Positions 44,855 to 54,398 of a stretch of DNA of 64,000 nucleotides are shown in pieces. This stretch comes from Massilia arenae. GTDB taxonomy: Bacteria; Pseudomonadota; Gammaproteobacteria; Burkholderiales; Burkholderiaceae_D. Both the position numbers and the translations under genes were made by a program. The stretch covers positions 165,082 through 229,081 of the forward strand of contig NZ_VPFD01000016.1 in NCBI RefSeq assembly GCF_008014745.1, read 5' to 3'. Below the pieces are notes generated by a model, which saw only the letters and a program-made list of their open reading frames with translations, made no database searches and was not told the origin of the DNA. How positions within the stretch are numbered: the first letter of the stretch is position 1; the number at the start of each line of letters is the position of its first letter.

Positions 44855-46725
44855 TGCACCCGCGACGTGGACGGCTCGCCGTCCACGTCCACCATTGCCT
44901 CCAACGGCGGCGACGCCACATCCTCATCCGGCCGCGCCAGCTGCCGTTCCCACATCTGCGCATACAGGCCCTGCGCCGCCAGCAGCGAGTAATGCGTGCC
45001 GCGCTCGACGATCCTGCCGTGGTCGAGCACGATGATCTGCTGCGCATCGGCGATCGTCGACAGGCGGTGCGCGATCACCAGCGTCGTGCGGTTCTTGGCG
45101 ATTTCCTTCAGTTCGGCCTGGATCGCCTGCTCCGCGCGCGAATCGAGCGCCGACGTGGCCTCGTCGAAGATCAGGATCGCCGGATCTTTCAACAAGGTGC
45201 GCGCGATCGCCACCCGCTGCTTTTCGCCGCCCGACAGTTTCAGGCCGCGCTCGCCCACCATGCTCCCGTAGCCATCCGGCAGGCTCTCGATGAAGTCGTG
45301 GATCGAGGCCGCGCGCGCGGCCGCGACGATGTCCTCGCGGCTGGCGCCGGGCCGGCCGTAGGCGATGTTGTATTCGATCGTGTCGTTGAACAGCACCGTA
45401 TCCTGCGGCACGATGCCGATCGCGGCGCGCAGCGATTCCTGGGTGATGTCGCGCAGGTCCTGGCCGTCGATGCGGATCGCGCCGCCGTTGACGTCGTAGA
45501 AGCGGAACAGCAGCCGCGACAGGGTCGACTTGCCCGAGCCGCTATGCCCCACCACGGCGGTGGTGGTCCCGGCGGGAATCGTGAAGTCGACGTCGAACAG
45601 GATCTGCCGCTTGGTCTCGTAGCTGAACTCGACGTGCGAGAACGCGACCTCGGCGCCTTTGGTCGCCAGCGGCTGCGCCTTGGGACTGTCGGCCACTTCG
45701 CGGTTCTGGTCCAGGAGGCCGAACAGGCGTTCCATATCGGCCAGGCTTTGCTTGATCTCGCGGTAGATCACGCCCAGGAAGTTGAGCGGCAGGTAAAGCT
45801 GGATCATGAAGGTATTGACCAGCACCAGGTCGCCCAGGCTCATGGTGCCGGCGATGACGCCCTCGGTCGCGCGCCAGAGGATCAGCGTGACGGCGGTCGC
45901 GATGATCAGCGACTGTCCGGTGTTGAGGAAGGACAGCGAGGTCTGCGAACGCACCCCGGCGTTCTCGTAGTTCTTAAGGCCTTCGTCGTAGCGCCGCGCC
46001 TCGTAGTCTTCGTTGCCGAAGTACTTGACCGTCTCGTAGTTGAGCAGCGAGTCGATTGCCTTGGTCGACGCTTTTGACTCCAGCTCGTTCATCGTGCGCC
46101 GGAAGTGCGTGCGCCACTCGGTCACGATCACCGTGAAGGTGATGTAGGACGCCAGCGCCACCGCCGTGATGATGGTGAACCAGATATCGTAGTTGAACAC
46201 CAGGTAGACCAGCACCAGCGTGATCTCGACCAGGGTCGGCAAGATGTTAAACAGCGAATACGAGATCAGCGAATTGACGCCGCGCGTGCCGCGCTCGATG
46301 TCGCGCGTCATGCCGCCGGTCTGGCGGTTCAGGTGGAAGCGCAACGACAGCGCGTGAAGGTGGCGGAACACCTTGAGCGCGATGGTGCGCACCGCGCGCT
46401 GGGTCACGCGCGCGAACAGGAACTCGCGCAGCTCGGTGAAGACCGTCATCGACAGGCGCAGCAGGCCATAGCCGGCCAGCAGTCCGAGCGGCAGCACCAG
46501 CAGCGCATGCGGGTGCGCCGGGTCGATCGCCAGGCCGTCGATGATCTTCTTGAGCACCAGCGGCACGCCGACGTTGGCCATCTTGGCGCCGACCAGCGCG
46601 GCCATGGCGGCCATCACCCGCCACTTGTAGACCCACAGGTAGGGAAACAGGGTTTTGAGGGTGCCCCAGTCGTTGCGGGGCACACCGGTGGTGTCGGGAG
46701 GAAGTGGAGCGGAGTTGCGGCGCAT
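44848..46725 (-). CDS. Atm1-type ABC exporter (fused permease and ATPase)
   Basis: A 625-residue half transporter. Membrane domain of six segments with LHALSLRFHLNRQTGGMTRDIERGTRG and FGNEDYEARRYDEGLKNYENA, typical of the Atm1/ABCB7 group. ATPase has Walker A GHSGSGKST, signature LSGGEKQRVAIAR and Walker B ILIFDEATSALD. Bacterial Atm1 homologues export glutathione conjugates and heavy-metal-thiol complexes. I use the ATG at 46725; a TTG nine codons earlier is open. Confidence 0.92.
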   Translation of the reverse strand: MRRNSAPLPPDTTGVPRNDWGTLKTLFPYLWVYKWRVMAAMAALVGAKMANVGVPLVLKKIIDGLAIDPAHPHALLVLPLGLLAGYGLLRLSMTVFTELREFLFARVTQRAVRTIALKVFRHLHALSLRFHLNRQTGGMTRDIERGTRGVNSLISYSLFNILPTLVEITLVLVYLVFNYDIWFTIITAVALASYITFTVIVTEWRTHFRRTMNELESKASTKAIDSLLNYETVKYFGNEDYEARRYDEGLKNYENAGVRSQTSLSFLNTGQSLIIATAVTLILWRATEGVIAGTMSLGDLVLVNTFMIQLYLPLNFLGVIYREIKQSLADMERLFGLLDQNREVADSPKAQPLATKGAEVAFSHVEFSYETKRQILFDVDFTIPAGTTTAVVGHSGSGKSTLSRLLFRFYDVNGGAIRIDGQDLRDITQESLRAAIGIVPQDTVLFNDTIEYNIAYGRPGASREDIVAAARAASIHDFIESLPDGYGSMVGERGLKLSGGEKQRVAIARTLLKDPAILIFDEATSALDSRAEQAIQAELKEIAKNRTTLVIAHRLSTIADAQQIIVLDHGRIVERGTHYSLLAAQGLYAQMWERQLARPDEDVASPPLEAMVDVDGEPSTSRVHQ

Positions 46726-46787
46726 GACGGGGCTTCTGGATTTATGGTTCAATTCGGGTCGATTGTAGCTTTTACCGAGAATTCACG

Positions 46788-47243
46788 ATGACCACGCCCG
46801 AAAACACCCCGACCGCTCCTGCCACCGTCCCGACCACGGTACGTCTGCCGGCAGGAAAAATGCCCGAATTGCGCGTCATGCCCGCCCCGTCCGACGCCAA
46901 TGTGTATGGCGACGTGTTCGGCGGCTGGATCATGGCCCAGGTCGACCTGGCCGGCTCGCTGCCGGCCACCCGCCGCGCCAATGGCCGCGTGGCGACCATC
47001 GCCGTCAACTCCTTCCTGTTCAAGAACCCGGTGTTCGTTGGCGACCTGCTATCGTTCTACGCCGACATCACCAAGGTCGGCAACACCTCGGTCACCGTCT
47101 TCGTCGAGGTGTACGCCGAGCGCAACCGCCTGGCGGCCGAGGTGGTCAAGGTGACCGAGGCGACGCTGACCTATGTCGCCACCGGCCCTGACCGCAAGCC
47201 ACGCCAGCTGCCGCCGCTCGAATCGCTGGTGGCGCACCGCTAG
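46788..47243 (+). CDS. Acyl-CoA thioesterase, hotdog fold (YciA-like)
   Basis: A 151-residue single-hotdog enzyme. NVYGDVFGGWIMAQVDLAGS carries the catalytic Asp and helix typical of YciA/BACH-type thioesterases; VNSFLFKNPVFVGDLLSFYADI and VFVEVYAERN form the central sheet. It hydrolyses acyl-CoA to free acid and CoA. The first 25 residues are a Thr/Pro-rich extension. It is convergent to the fadD pair, separated by a dispersed repeat. Confidence 0.9.
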   Translation: MTTPENTPTAPATVPTTVRLPAGKMPELRVMPAPSDANVYGDVFGGWIMAQVDLAGSLPATRRANGRVATIAVNSFLFKNPVFVGDLLSFYADITKVGNTSVTVFVEVYAERNRLAAEVVKVTEATLTYVATGPDRKPRQLPPLESLVAHR

Positions 47244-47267
47244 ATCGGTTGAATCGTTAGCCCCAAA

Positions 47268-47357
47268 ACGTCGTTCCCGCGAAGGCGGGAACCCAAGTAC
47301 TGCGTGCGTATCGATAACGCTGGCAAACTTAGGTTCCCGCCTGCGCGGGAACGACGT
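47268..47357. repeat. Dispersed intergenic inverted repeat, copy B
   Basis: A 90-base unit starting ACGTCGTTCCCGCGAAGGCG and ending with its near-perfect complement (29 of 31 positions), with about 28 bases between. The arms match copy A at 17515-17619. It sits between convergent genes, where a transcribed hairpin could work as a bidirectional stop. Confidence 0.75.
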
Positions 47358-47398
47358 GGCTGTACTGAGTTAAACGATCAAATTGACGCGCAAGCCGG

Positions 47399-49081
47399 TC
47401 AAGCGGTCTTCTTCTCGTCGCGCAGTTCGCGCCGCAGGATCTTGCCGACGTTTGTCTTCGGCAGGGTCTCGCGGAATTCGATGAACTTGGGCCGCTTGTA
47501 GCCGGTCAGCTGTTCCTTGCAGAATTCCTTGATCTGTTCAGTGGTCAGATCGGCGTCCTTCTTGACCACGTACAGCTTCACAGCCTCGCCCGAGTTCTGG
47601 TCCGGCACGCCCACGCACGCCACTTCCAGCACGCCCGGGTGCGCGGCCACCACGCCCTCGACTTCGTTCGGATAGACGTTGAAGCCCGAGACCAGGATCA
47701 TGTCCTTCTTGCGGTCGACGATGCGGGTATAGCCCTTGTCGTCCATGATGCCGATGTCGCCGGTCTTGAAGAAACCGTCCGCGGTCATGACCTTGGCCGT
47801 CTCGTCGTCACGCTGCCAGTAGCCGGCCATCACCTGCGGGCCGCGCACGGCGATCTCGCCGGCGGTGCCGAACGGGACTTCATTGCCCGCGTCGTCCAGG
47901 ATGCGCAACTCGGTCGATGGCAGCGGCAGGCCGATGGTGCCGGTGAATTCGGTGATGTCGCAGCGGTTGGCGCTCACCACCGGCGAGGTCTCCGACAGGC
48001 CGTAACCCTCGACGATCGGGATGCCGGTGGTCTTGAGCCATTTGTCGGCCACGGCCTTCTGCACCGCCATGCCGCCGCCCGGGCACACCATCAGGCCCGA
48101 GAAATCGAGTTTGGCGAAATCGTCGTTGTTGAGCAGGCCGTTATAGAGCGTGTTCACGGCCGGGAAGATGTTGATGCGGTATCCGCCCAGCTCCTTGATG
48201 AAGCCCTTGATGTCGCGCGGGTTCGGGATCAGCAGGTTCATGCCGCCGATGCGCAGGCCCAGCAACGCGCAGACCGTGAGCGCATAGATGTGGTACAGCG
48301 GCAGCGCGCAGGCGAACTGCGGCTGCTCGCCGGCCTTCAGCTTGCCGAGGGTCGGGGCGAACCAGGCTTCGTTCTGCAGCACGTTGGCGATCACGTGGCG
48401 GTGCAGCAGCACCGCGCCCTTCGACACGCCGGTGGTGCCGCCCGTGTACTGCAGGAAGGCGATGTCGTCGTGGCCGATGGTCACCGGCTTGAGGGTTTCA
48501 CGCGCGCCGTCGGCCAGCACCTTGTTGAAGCCGATCGCGTCCGGCAGCGAATAGGCCGGCACCATCTTCTTGACCTTGCGCACCACCAGGTTGACCAGCG
48601 TGCCCTTCAGGCCGCCCAGCAGGTCGCCCATGGTCGCCAACACGATGTGCTTGACCTTCGTCTGGCGCACCACCTGCTCGACCGTGTGGGCGAAGTTCTC
48701 GAGCACCACGATCGCCTCGGCGCCCGAGTCGACCAGCTGGTGCTGCAGTTCGCGCGGCGTGTACAGCGGGTTGACGTTGACGACCACGTAGCCGGCGCGC
48801 AGCACGGCGGCCAGCGCCACCGGATACTGCAGCACGTTGGGCAGCATGATCGCCACGCGCGCGCCGGCTTGAAGGCCGCGCGCCTGCAGCCAGGCCGCCA
48901 TCCGCTGCGACATCGCATCGAGTTCGGCGAACGTGATGGACTTGCCCATGCAGGCATAGGCCTTGCGGTCGGCGTACTTGCGGAACGCCTCCTCCAGCAA
49001 ATGCGTCAGCGAGCGGTACTGGGTCGGATCGATTTCCGTCGCCACGCCGTTCTCGTACGACGAGAGCCAAAATTTGTCCAT
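47399..49081 (-). CDS. fadD: Long-chain fatty acid-CoA ligase (second of a tandem pair)
   Basis: A 560-residue acyl-CoA synthetase making acyl-CoA with ATP. AMP-binding motifs are YTGGTTGVSKGA, VEGYGLSETSP and YTRIVDRKKDMILVSGFNVYPNEVE; the C-terminal catalytic Lys lies in LPKTNVGKILRRELRD. Start is the ATG of DKFWLSSYENGV, aligned with the paralogue upstream; nine more codons are open. Very similar along its full length to the gene at 49167-50858. Confidence 0.95.
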   Translation of the reverse strand: MDKFWLSSYENGVATEIDPTQYRSLTHLLEEAFRKYADRKAYACMGKSITFAELDAMSQRMAAWLQARGLQAGARVAIMLPNVLQYPVALAAVLRAGYVVVNVNPLYTPRELQHQLVDSGAEAIVVLENFAHTVEQVVRQTKVKHIVLATMGDLLGGLKGTLVNLVVRKVKKMVPAYSLPDAIGFNKVLADGARETLKPVTIGHDDIAFLQYTGGTTGVSKGAVLLHRHVIANVLQNEAWFAPTLGKLKAGEQPQFACALPLYHIYALTVCALLGLRIGGMNLLIPNPRDIKGFIKELGGYRINIFPAVNTLYNGLLNNDDFAKLDFSGLMVCPGGGMAVQKAVADKWLKTTGIPIVEGYGLSETSPVVSANRCDITEFTGTIGLPLPSTELRILDDAGNEVPFGTAGEIAVRGPQVMAGYWQRDDETAKVMTADGFFKTGDIGIMDDKGYTRIVDRKKDMILVSGFNVYPNEVEGVVAAHPGVLEVACVGVPDQNSGEAVKLYVVKKDADLTTEQIKEFCKEQLTGYKRPKFIEFRETLPKTNVGKILRRELRDEKKTA

Positions 49082-49114
49082 CTGTCCTGCCTTCCTTGTT
49101 GGTTCCAATAAAAC

Positions 49115-49144
49115 GCGAAAGCCGCCCGACGGGGCGGCTTTCGC
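49115..49144 (-). terminator. Terminator between the two fadD genes
   Basis: GCGAAAGCCGCCC pairs with GGGCGGCTTTCGC (13-base stem, 4-base loop) and is followed on the minus strand by GTTTTATT. It lies just after the stop of the upstream fadD and uncouples the paralogues. Confidence 0.8.
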
Positions 49145-49166
49145 CGGGTAAGTCCCGTCACAATGC

Positions 49167-50858
49167 TTATGCCACCGTCTCCGGCTGCTTGTTCTCGTCC
49201 CTCAGCGCCCGCCTCAGGATCTTGCCGACGTTGGTCTTCGGCAGCTCGTCGCGGAATTCGATGTACTTCGGTCGCTTGTAGCCGGTGAACTGCTCCTTGC
49301 AGTAGCCCATCAGCTGTTCGGCCGTGAGGCCAGGGTCTTTCTTTACCACGAATACCTTGACCGCCTCGCCCGAATGCTCGTCCGGCACCCCGACCACGGC
49401 GCATTCGAGCACCCCCGCATGACCGGCGATCACGCCTTCGAGCTCGTTCGGATAGACGTTGAAGCCCGAGACCAGGATCATGTCCTTCTTGCGATCGACG
49501 ATCTTCACGAAGCCGGTAGCGTCCATGATGCCGACGTCGCCCGAGCGGAAGAAGCCATCGGCGGTCATCACCTTCGCGGTTTCGTCCGGGCGGTTCCAGT
49601 AGCCGGTCATCACCTGTGGGCCGCGGATGGCGATCTCGCCGATCTCGCCGGGCGCCAGGTGGCGGCCTTCGTCGTCGATGATCGCGATGTCGGTCGACGG
49701 CACCGGCAGGCCGATGGTGCCGGTGAATTCGGTGCCGTCGGCGCGGTTGCAGGTAGCCACCGGCGAGGTCTCGGACAGGCCGTAGCCCTCGATGATGGCC
49801 ACGCCGGTGATCTGGCGCCACTTGTCGGCCACGGGCTTTTGCACCGCCATGCCGCCGCCGTTGCACACCCGCAGCGCCGAGAAATCGAGGTGGGCGAATT
49901 CGGGATTGTTGGCCAGCGCGTTATACAGCGTGTTCACCGCCGGCAGCATGTTGAAGCGGTATTTTGCCAGCTCCTTGACGAAGGCCGGAATGTCGCGCGG
50001 ATTGACGATCAGGACGTTCAGGGCGCCCATGCGCATGCCCCACATCGCGCACGCGGTGAGTGCGAAGATGTGGTACAGCGGCAGCGCGCACACGATCGTC
50101 ACCTGCTCGCCGCCGGCCTCGCCCAGCGCCGGCTGCGACCAGGACTCGCTCTGCAGCACGTTGGCGATCACATTGCGATGGCTGAGCGTGGCGCCCTTCG
50201 ACACGCCGGTGGTGCCGCCGGTGTACTGCAGGAAGGCGACGTCGTCGATCTTGAGCTCGGGCGGCTTGAACGGCATGCGCTCGCCCTGGGCCAGTGCTTC
50301 CTTGAAGGTGACCATATTCGGCAGCGAGAACTCGGGCACCATCTTCTTGACGTTGCGGACCACGAAGTTGACCAGCATGCCCTTCACGCCGCCCAGCATC
50401 TCGCCCATGCTGGCCACCACCACGTGGCGCACGGGCGTCTTGCCCATCACCTTTTGCACGGTGTGGGCGAAATTTTCCAGCACGATGATCGCTTCGCTTC
50501 CCGAGTCGGTGAGCTGGTGTTCGAGTTCGCGCGCGGTGTACAGCGGATTGACGTTGACGACGGTGTAGCCGGCGCGCAGCACGGCGGCCAGTGCGACCGG
50601 ATACTGCAGCACGTTCGGCATCATGATCGCCACGCGTGCGCCGGGGGCCAGGCCGCGGCTCTGCAGCCAGGCGGCCAGCCGCTTCGAATACGCATCGAGT
50701 TCGCCGTAGGTGAGGAATTTGTCCATGCACACATAGGCTTTGCGGTCCGCGAACTTGCTGAAGGATTCTTCGAGCAAATGCACCAAGGAGCGGTATTGAT
50801 CCGGATCAATCTCCGCAGGCACGCCCGGGGGATACGACTGCAGCCAAATTTTGTCCAT
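49167..50858 (-). CDS. fadD: Long-chain fatty acid-CoA ligase (first of a tandem pair)
   Basis: A 563-residue acyl-CoA synthetase with YTGGTTGVSKGATLSH, IEGYGLSETSP, FVKIVDRKKDMILVSGFNVYPNELE and ELPKTNVGKILRR. It is collinear with the following gene and shares most motifs verbatim, so the pair arose by tandem duplication. Chain-length preferences may differ. Separated from its copy by an intrinsic terminator. Confidence 0.95.
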   Translation of the reverse strand: MDKIWLQSYPPGVPAEIDPDQYRSLVHLLEESFSKFADRKAYVCMDKFLTYGELDAYSKRLAAWLQSRGLAPGARVAIMMPNVLQYPVALAAVLRAGYTVVNVNPLYTARELEHQLTDSGSEAIIVLENFAHTVQKVMGKTPVRHVVVASMGEMLGGVKGMLVNFVVRNVKKMVPEFSLPNMVTFKEALAQGERMPFKPPELKIDDVAFLQYTGGTTGVSKGATLSHRNVIANVLQSESWSQPALGEAGGEQVTIVCALPLYHIFALTACAMWGMRMGALNVLIVNPRDIPAFVKELAKYRFNMLPAVNTLYNALANNPEFAHLDFSALRVCNGGGMAVQKPVADKWRQITGVAIIEGYGLSETSPVATCNRADGTEFTGTIGLPVPSTDIAIIDDEGRHLAPGEIGEIAIRGPQVMTGYWNRPDETAKVMTADGFFRSGDVGIMDATGFVKIVDRKKDMILVSGFNVYPNELEGVIAGHAGVLECAVVGVPDEHSGEAVKVFVVKKDPGLTAEQLMGYCKEQFTGYKRPKYIEFRDELPKTNVGKILRRALRDENKQPETVA

Positions 50859-51019
50859 CGCTCACCTCTGTCTCGATTTTTATCGTTCTGTTCGGGCGGC
50901 CGGAGGTGTTTGCCGGGCGCGCCTGCGCACGTGGCTTATAGGTTTGCCATCGCTGATGGTGATGCTATCGGGCAGCGCCCCTGTGCGCAAGCGGTTTTAC
51001 CGCGATTGGAACCGGTCCT

Positions 51020-52135
51020 CTACGGCGACGCTCCCATGGTGCGCTGCACCACCAGCGTGCCCGGCGTGGTCGTTCCGCCCAGGCGCTTGAGCACGCGATG
51101 ACGCTCTTCCTTGTCGAGCTTGGCCAGCTGATTGACGGCCTTGTAGAAGCCGCGCCACGTCTTCTCGCGGCGCAGCAAAACGCGAAACGCCGGCACGAAA
51201 TCGTTATAGGTCGCCACCGATGCCAGATGGGCATTCGACAGCGGCTCGGCGAAGAAGCGGTCGTAACCCGCGTAGCCGCCCCAGTTCGCCTTGAGCACCT
51301 GGTAGTCGTCCTGCAGCGCCAGGAACAGCCGCGCCTTGGCGGCGCGCTTGACGCCGTCGGGCTCCATGCTCTTGTACGTACGCTCGAGCTCGCCGCGATA
51401 GCGCAGCAGCAGCGCCAGGAAGTCGCTCTTGCGGGTTTTATAGCGCTCGTAGGCTTCGCTCATCTGGGGATTGCCGAAGCGCTCGAGCCACGCCTCCACG
51501 CCGGCCTGCTCCACCGCGCTGGCAAACGATTCGTTGAACTGCGAATCGCCCGCCACGTAGACCACCTGGTGCGCCAGTTCGTGGAAGATCAGGCGCGCCA
51601 GCTCGGCGTCCGGATAATTGATGAAGGTCGACATCAGGGGATCGCTGAACCAGCCCAGGGTCGAATAGGCGCTCACGCCGCCGACCTCGACGTCGTTGCC
51701 CTGCGCGCGCAGTTGCCTGGCATACGCCTGGGCCTCGGCCTTGCTGTAGTAGCCGCGATAGCTCACGCAGCCGGCCACCGGGAAGCACCACTGGATGGGC
51801 TTGAGCGACAGCTCGGGCGTGGCAACCACGTTCCACAACACGTAGGGCCGGCCGAGATTGGTGTAGTTGGTATAGCTGCCGTTGTCGGGCAGCTTCATTT
51901 CCTGGATGGCGAAGCGGCGGATCTGGCGCGCCGATTCGAGGCGATGGCGCAGCTTGACGTTGGTGTTGCTATCGGCGATCCAGTCGTCGATCGGGCGCGC
52001 ATTGGTCAGCAATTGCAGCTGGCCTTGCGCGGCCTGGGTGTAGTAGGAGAGGGATGAGCAGCTTGACAACATGAGGGCCGCAGCTGCTGCGACCATGACT
52101 GGCTTGAAGGCCTGGGAAAATCTAGATGGTTTCAT
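51020..52135 (-). CDS. Lipoprotein zinc aminopeptidase-like protein (DUF2265 family)
   Basis: A 371-residue protein with a lipoprotein signal (LMLSSC, lipidated Cys 26). The zinc site is FHELAHQ (H185, E186, H189) with NESFAS (E202) as the probable third ligand, as in the 'predicted aminopeptidase' family. GYYSKAEAQAYARQLRAQGNDVEVGGVSAYSTLGWFSDP is a family block. Its start overlaps the end of the molybdenum oxidoreductase gene by 14 bases, so they are co-translated; no functional link is obvious. Confidence 0.85.
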   Translation of the reverse strand: MKPSRFSQAFKPVMVAAAAALMLSSCSSLSYYTQAAQGQLQLLTNARPIDDWIADSNTNVKLRHRLESARQIRRFAIQEMKLPDNGSYTNYTNLGRPYVLWNVVATPELSLKPIQWCFPVAGCVSYRGYYSKAEAQAYARQLRAQGNDVEVGGVSAYSTLGWFSDPLMSTFINYPDAELARLIFHELAHQVVYVAGDSQFNESFASAVEQAGVEAWLERFGNPQMSEAYERYKTRKSDFLALLLRYRGELERTYKSMEPDGVKRAAKARLFLALQDDYQVLKANWGGYAGYDRFFAEPLSNAHLASVATYNDFVPAFRVLLRREKTWRGFYKAVNQLAKLDKEERHRVLKRLGGTTTPGTLVVQRTMGASP

Positions 52136-54224
52136 CTCGCGTCAAGGGTGCAGCTCTTTCGACCTGCACAAGGGTGTCGTAGAAAGTGGGCGCCCGGCCC
52201 ATGTCGGTCAAACGCTGGCTGGTGACTTCATTGGCGTTCTTGCCGTCGCTGGCAAGTTTCTTCCACCAGACGGACAAGCCCACCACCAATCCAGCACGCG
52301 CCTTATCGGTCACGCGTGCGCGGGCGATGAACGAACCGCGGTCGTTAAAAATACGCGCCATCTCACCGTGGGCGATGCCGCGTGCGGCAGCATCGTTCGG
52401 GTGGATGTCGAGGTGCGGTTCGCCCTCAGTTGCGCGTAGGCTCTTTACATTGACAAACGTGGAGTTGAGGAAGTTCCGCGCCGGCGGAGAAATCATCGCG
52501 AGTGGGTATTTTTCAGCCAATACAGGGTTGGAAGCAACAGACTCGTAAGGCGGAATATAGGTGGGCACCGGATCGAGCCCATCGGCCAGCATGCTCTCGG
52601 AAAAGAACTCGCACTTGCCGGACGGGGTCGTGAAACCGCCCTCGGCGAACGGCGCGGCCGGCATGTTCAGCTTTTTCCAGCCGCTGCGCTTGAGCGAATC
52701 CCAGTCGAAGTGGATGGCGCGCGCATCGCTCTTGTTGAAGGCCTGGGCCGCGATCTCGTCGTCGCTCTCCTGGAAGCACGGGTCGTCGTAACCCATGCGC
52801 GCTGCCAGCAGGCGGAAAAATTCGGTGTTCGGCTTCGATTCGCCGACGGGGGCGATGGCGGCATTATTCGCCATCATGTACAAGTGGCCATAGGCCAGGT
52901 GCGCATCGACGTGCTCGAGCTGGGTAGTGGCCGGCAGCAGGATGTCGGCATAGTCGGCGCTGTCGGTGTGAAAGTGCTCGAGCACCACGGTGAACAGGTC
53001 TTCGCGCTCGAAGCCCTGCTGCACCTTGCGCGAATCGGGCGCGATCGCCAGCGGATTGGCGTTATAGACGATGACGGCCTCGATCTTCGGGCCGAATTCG
53101 GGCGACGCTTGCCTGAGCAGGTCGTCGCCGATGGTGGTCATATTGATCGTGCGCGGCGTGCGGCCGGCCAGCAGATCCGGGCGCTGCAAGGCCGGGCGGT
53201 TGACCGGGAACGACGCCGAGGTCGACAGCTGGATGCCGCCGGCCGGCAAGCGCCAGGCGCCCACCAGCGCCGGCAGGCAGGTGATGTTGCGCACCGCCAT
53301 GCCGCCGCCGCGCACGCGCTGGATGCCATAGTTGACACGGATCGCGGCCGCTTCGCCACGCTTCGCGGTCTGTCCGTACAGGCGCGCCAGCTTGACCACT
53401 TCGTCGACCGTGATGCCGCAGGTTTCCGCGGTACGCTCGGGCGTCCATTCCAGGGAGCGCGCCTTCAGGGGTTCGAAGCCGAGCGTGTATTGCGCGATAT
53501 AGTCGTGGTCGAGCAGGTCTTCCTTGATCAATACGTGCATCATGCCCAGCGCCAGCGCGGCGTCGGTGCCTGGCAACAGGGCGATGTGCTGATGGCACTT
53601 CTCGGCCGTCAGCGAACGATAGGGATCGATCGCGATCAGGGTCGCGCCGCGGCGCTTGGCCTCTTGCGCGCGCATCCAGAAATGCAGGTTGGATGCGATC
53701 GGGTTGCCGCCCCAGATCAGGATCAGCTTGGCGTCCTGGAACTCCTCCAGGTCGGTGCCGATCGAACTGCCGATGGTATAGCGATAACCGGTGGCGCCGG
53801 CGGTGGCGCAGATGGTGCGATCGAGCAGCGAGGCGCCCAGTTTATTGAAGAAACGCAGCGACATCGATTCGCCCTGCACCAGGCCCATGGTGCCGCAATA
53901 GCTATAGGGCAGGATGGCTTGCGGGTCGCGCGCAGCAATTGGCTTCAAGCGTGCTGCAATGGTGTCGAGCGCCTCGTCCCAGCTGATGCGTTCGAATTTT
54001 CCTTCTCCCTTGCGGCCCACGCGACGCATCGGATACAGCACGCGGTCCGGGTGATAGGTGCGGTCGACATAGCGCGACACCTTGGTGCACAACACCCCGG
54101 CCGTGGTCGGATGCTCCGGATCGCCCTTCACTTCCGTCGCGACGCCGTCTTCGACTTTGACGAGGATGGCGCAGGTGTCGGGACAATCGTGGGGGCAGGT
54201 CGCACGGACGTGGGTAATGGTCAT
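52122..54224 (-). CDS. Molybdopterin-dependent oxidoreductase with 4Fe-4S cluster
   Basis: A 700-residue member of the DMSO-reductase superfamily. The N-terminal iron-sulfur motif is C10-x3-C14-x3-C18-x27-C46 (CPHDCPDTC...GVLC). Central LILIWGGNPIASNLHFW and the C-terminal cofactor domain (HLDIHPNDAAARGIAHGE) follow. No Tat signal is present, so it should be cytoplasmic, unlike DMSO or nitrate reductases. No electron-transfer or membrane subunit is adjacent. Substrate unknown. Confidence 0.88.
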   Translation of the reverse strand: MTITHVRATCPHDCPDTCAILVKVEDGVATEVKGDPEHPTTAGVLCTKVSRYVDRTYHPDRVLYPMRRVGRKGEGKFERISWDEALDTIAARLKPIAARDPQAILPYSYCGTMGLVQGESMSLRFFNKLGASLLDRTICATAGATGYRYTIGSSIGTDLEEFQDAKLILIWGGNPIASNLHFWMRAQEAKRRGATLIAIDPYRSLTAEKCHQHIALLPGTDAALALGMMHVLIKEDLLDHDYIAQYTLGFEPLKARSLEWTPERTAETCGITVDEVVKLARLYGQTAKRGEAAAIRVNYGIQRVRGGGMAVRNITCLPALVGAWRLPAGGIQLSTSASFPVNRPALQRPDLLAGRTPRTINMTTIGDDLLRQASPEFGPKIEAVIVYNANPLAIAPDSRKVQQGFEREDLFTVVLEHFHTDSADYADILLPATTQLEHVDAHLAYGHLYMMANNAAIAPVGESKPNTEFFRLLAARMGYDDPCFQESDDEIAAQAFNKSDARAIHFDWDSLKRSGWKKLNMPAAPFAEGGFTTPSGKCEFFSESMLADGLDPVPTYIPPYESVASNPVLAEKYPLAMISPPARNFLNSTFVNVKSLRATEGEPHLDIHPNDAAARGIAHGEMARIFNDRGSFIARARVTDKARAGLVVGLSVWWKKLASDGKNANEVTSQRLTDMGRAPTFYDTLVQVERAAPLTRDETI

Positions 54225-54398
54225 TTTCTTATGAGGCTATGGTGAAAAAACTGCGTGAATCCAATACTTTATACGATTCCGGCGGGCTTCGCGCCCTCCT
54301 CTGTCAAGTCTGTTTGAGGCACGCTACAATAGTTAAAACGATGCCATGCAAAGGCTGGACGGCGTGGTGACACATTCGCAAACAGCGAGGAGAACACG

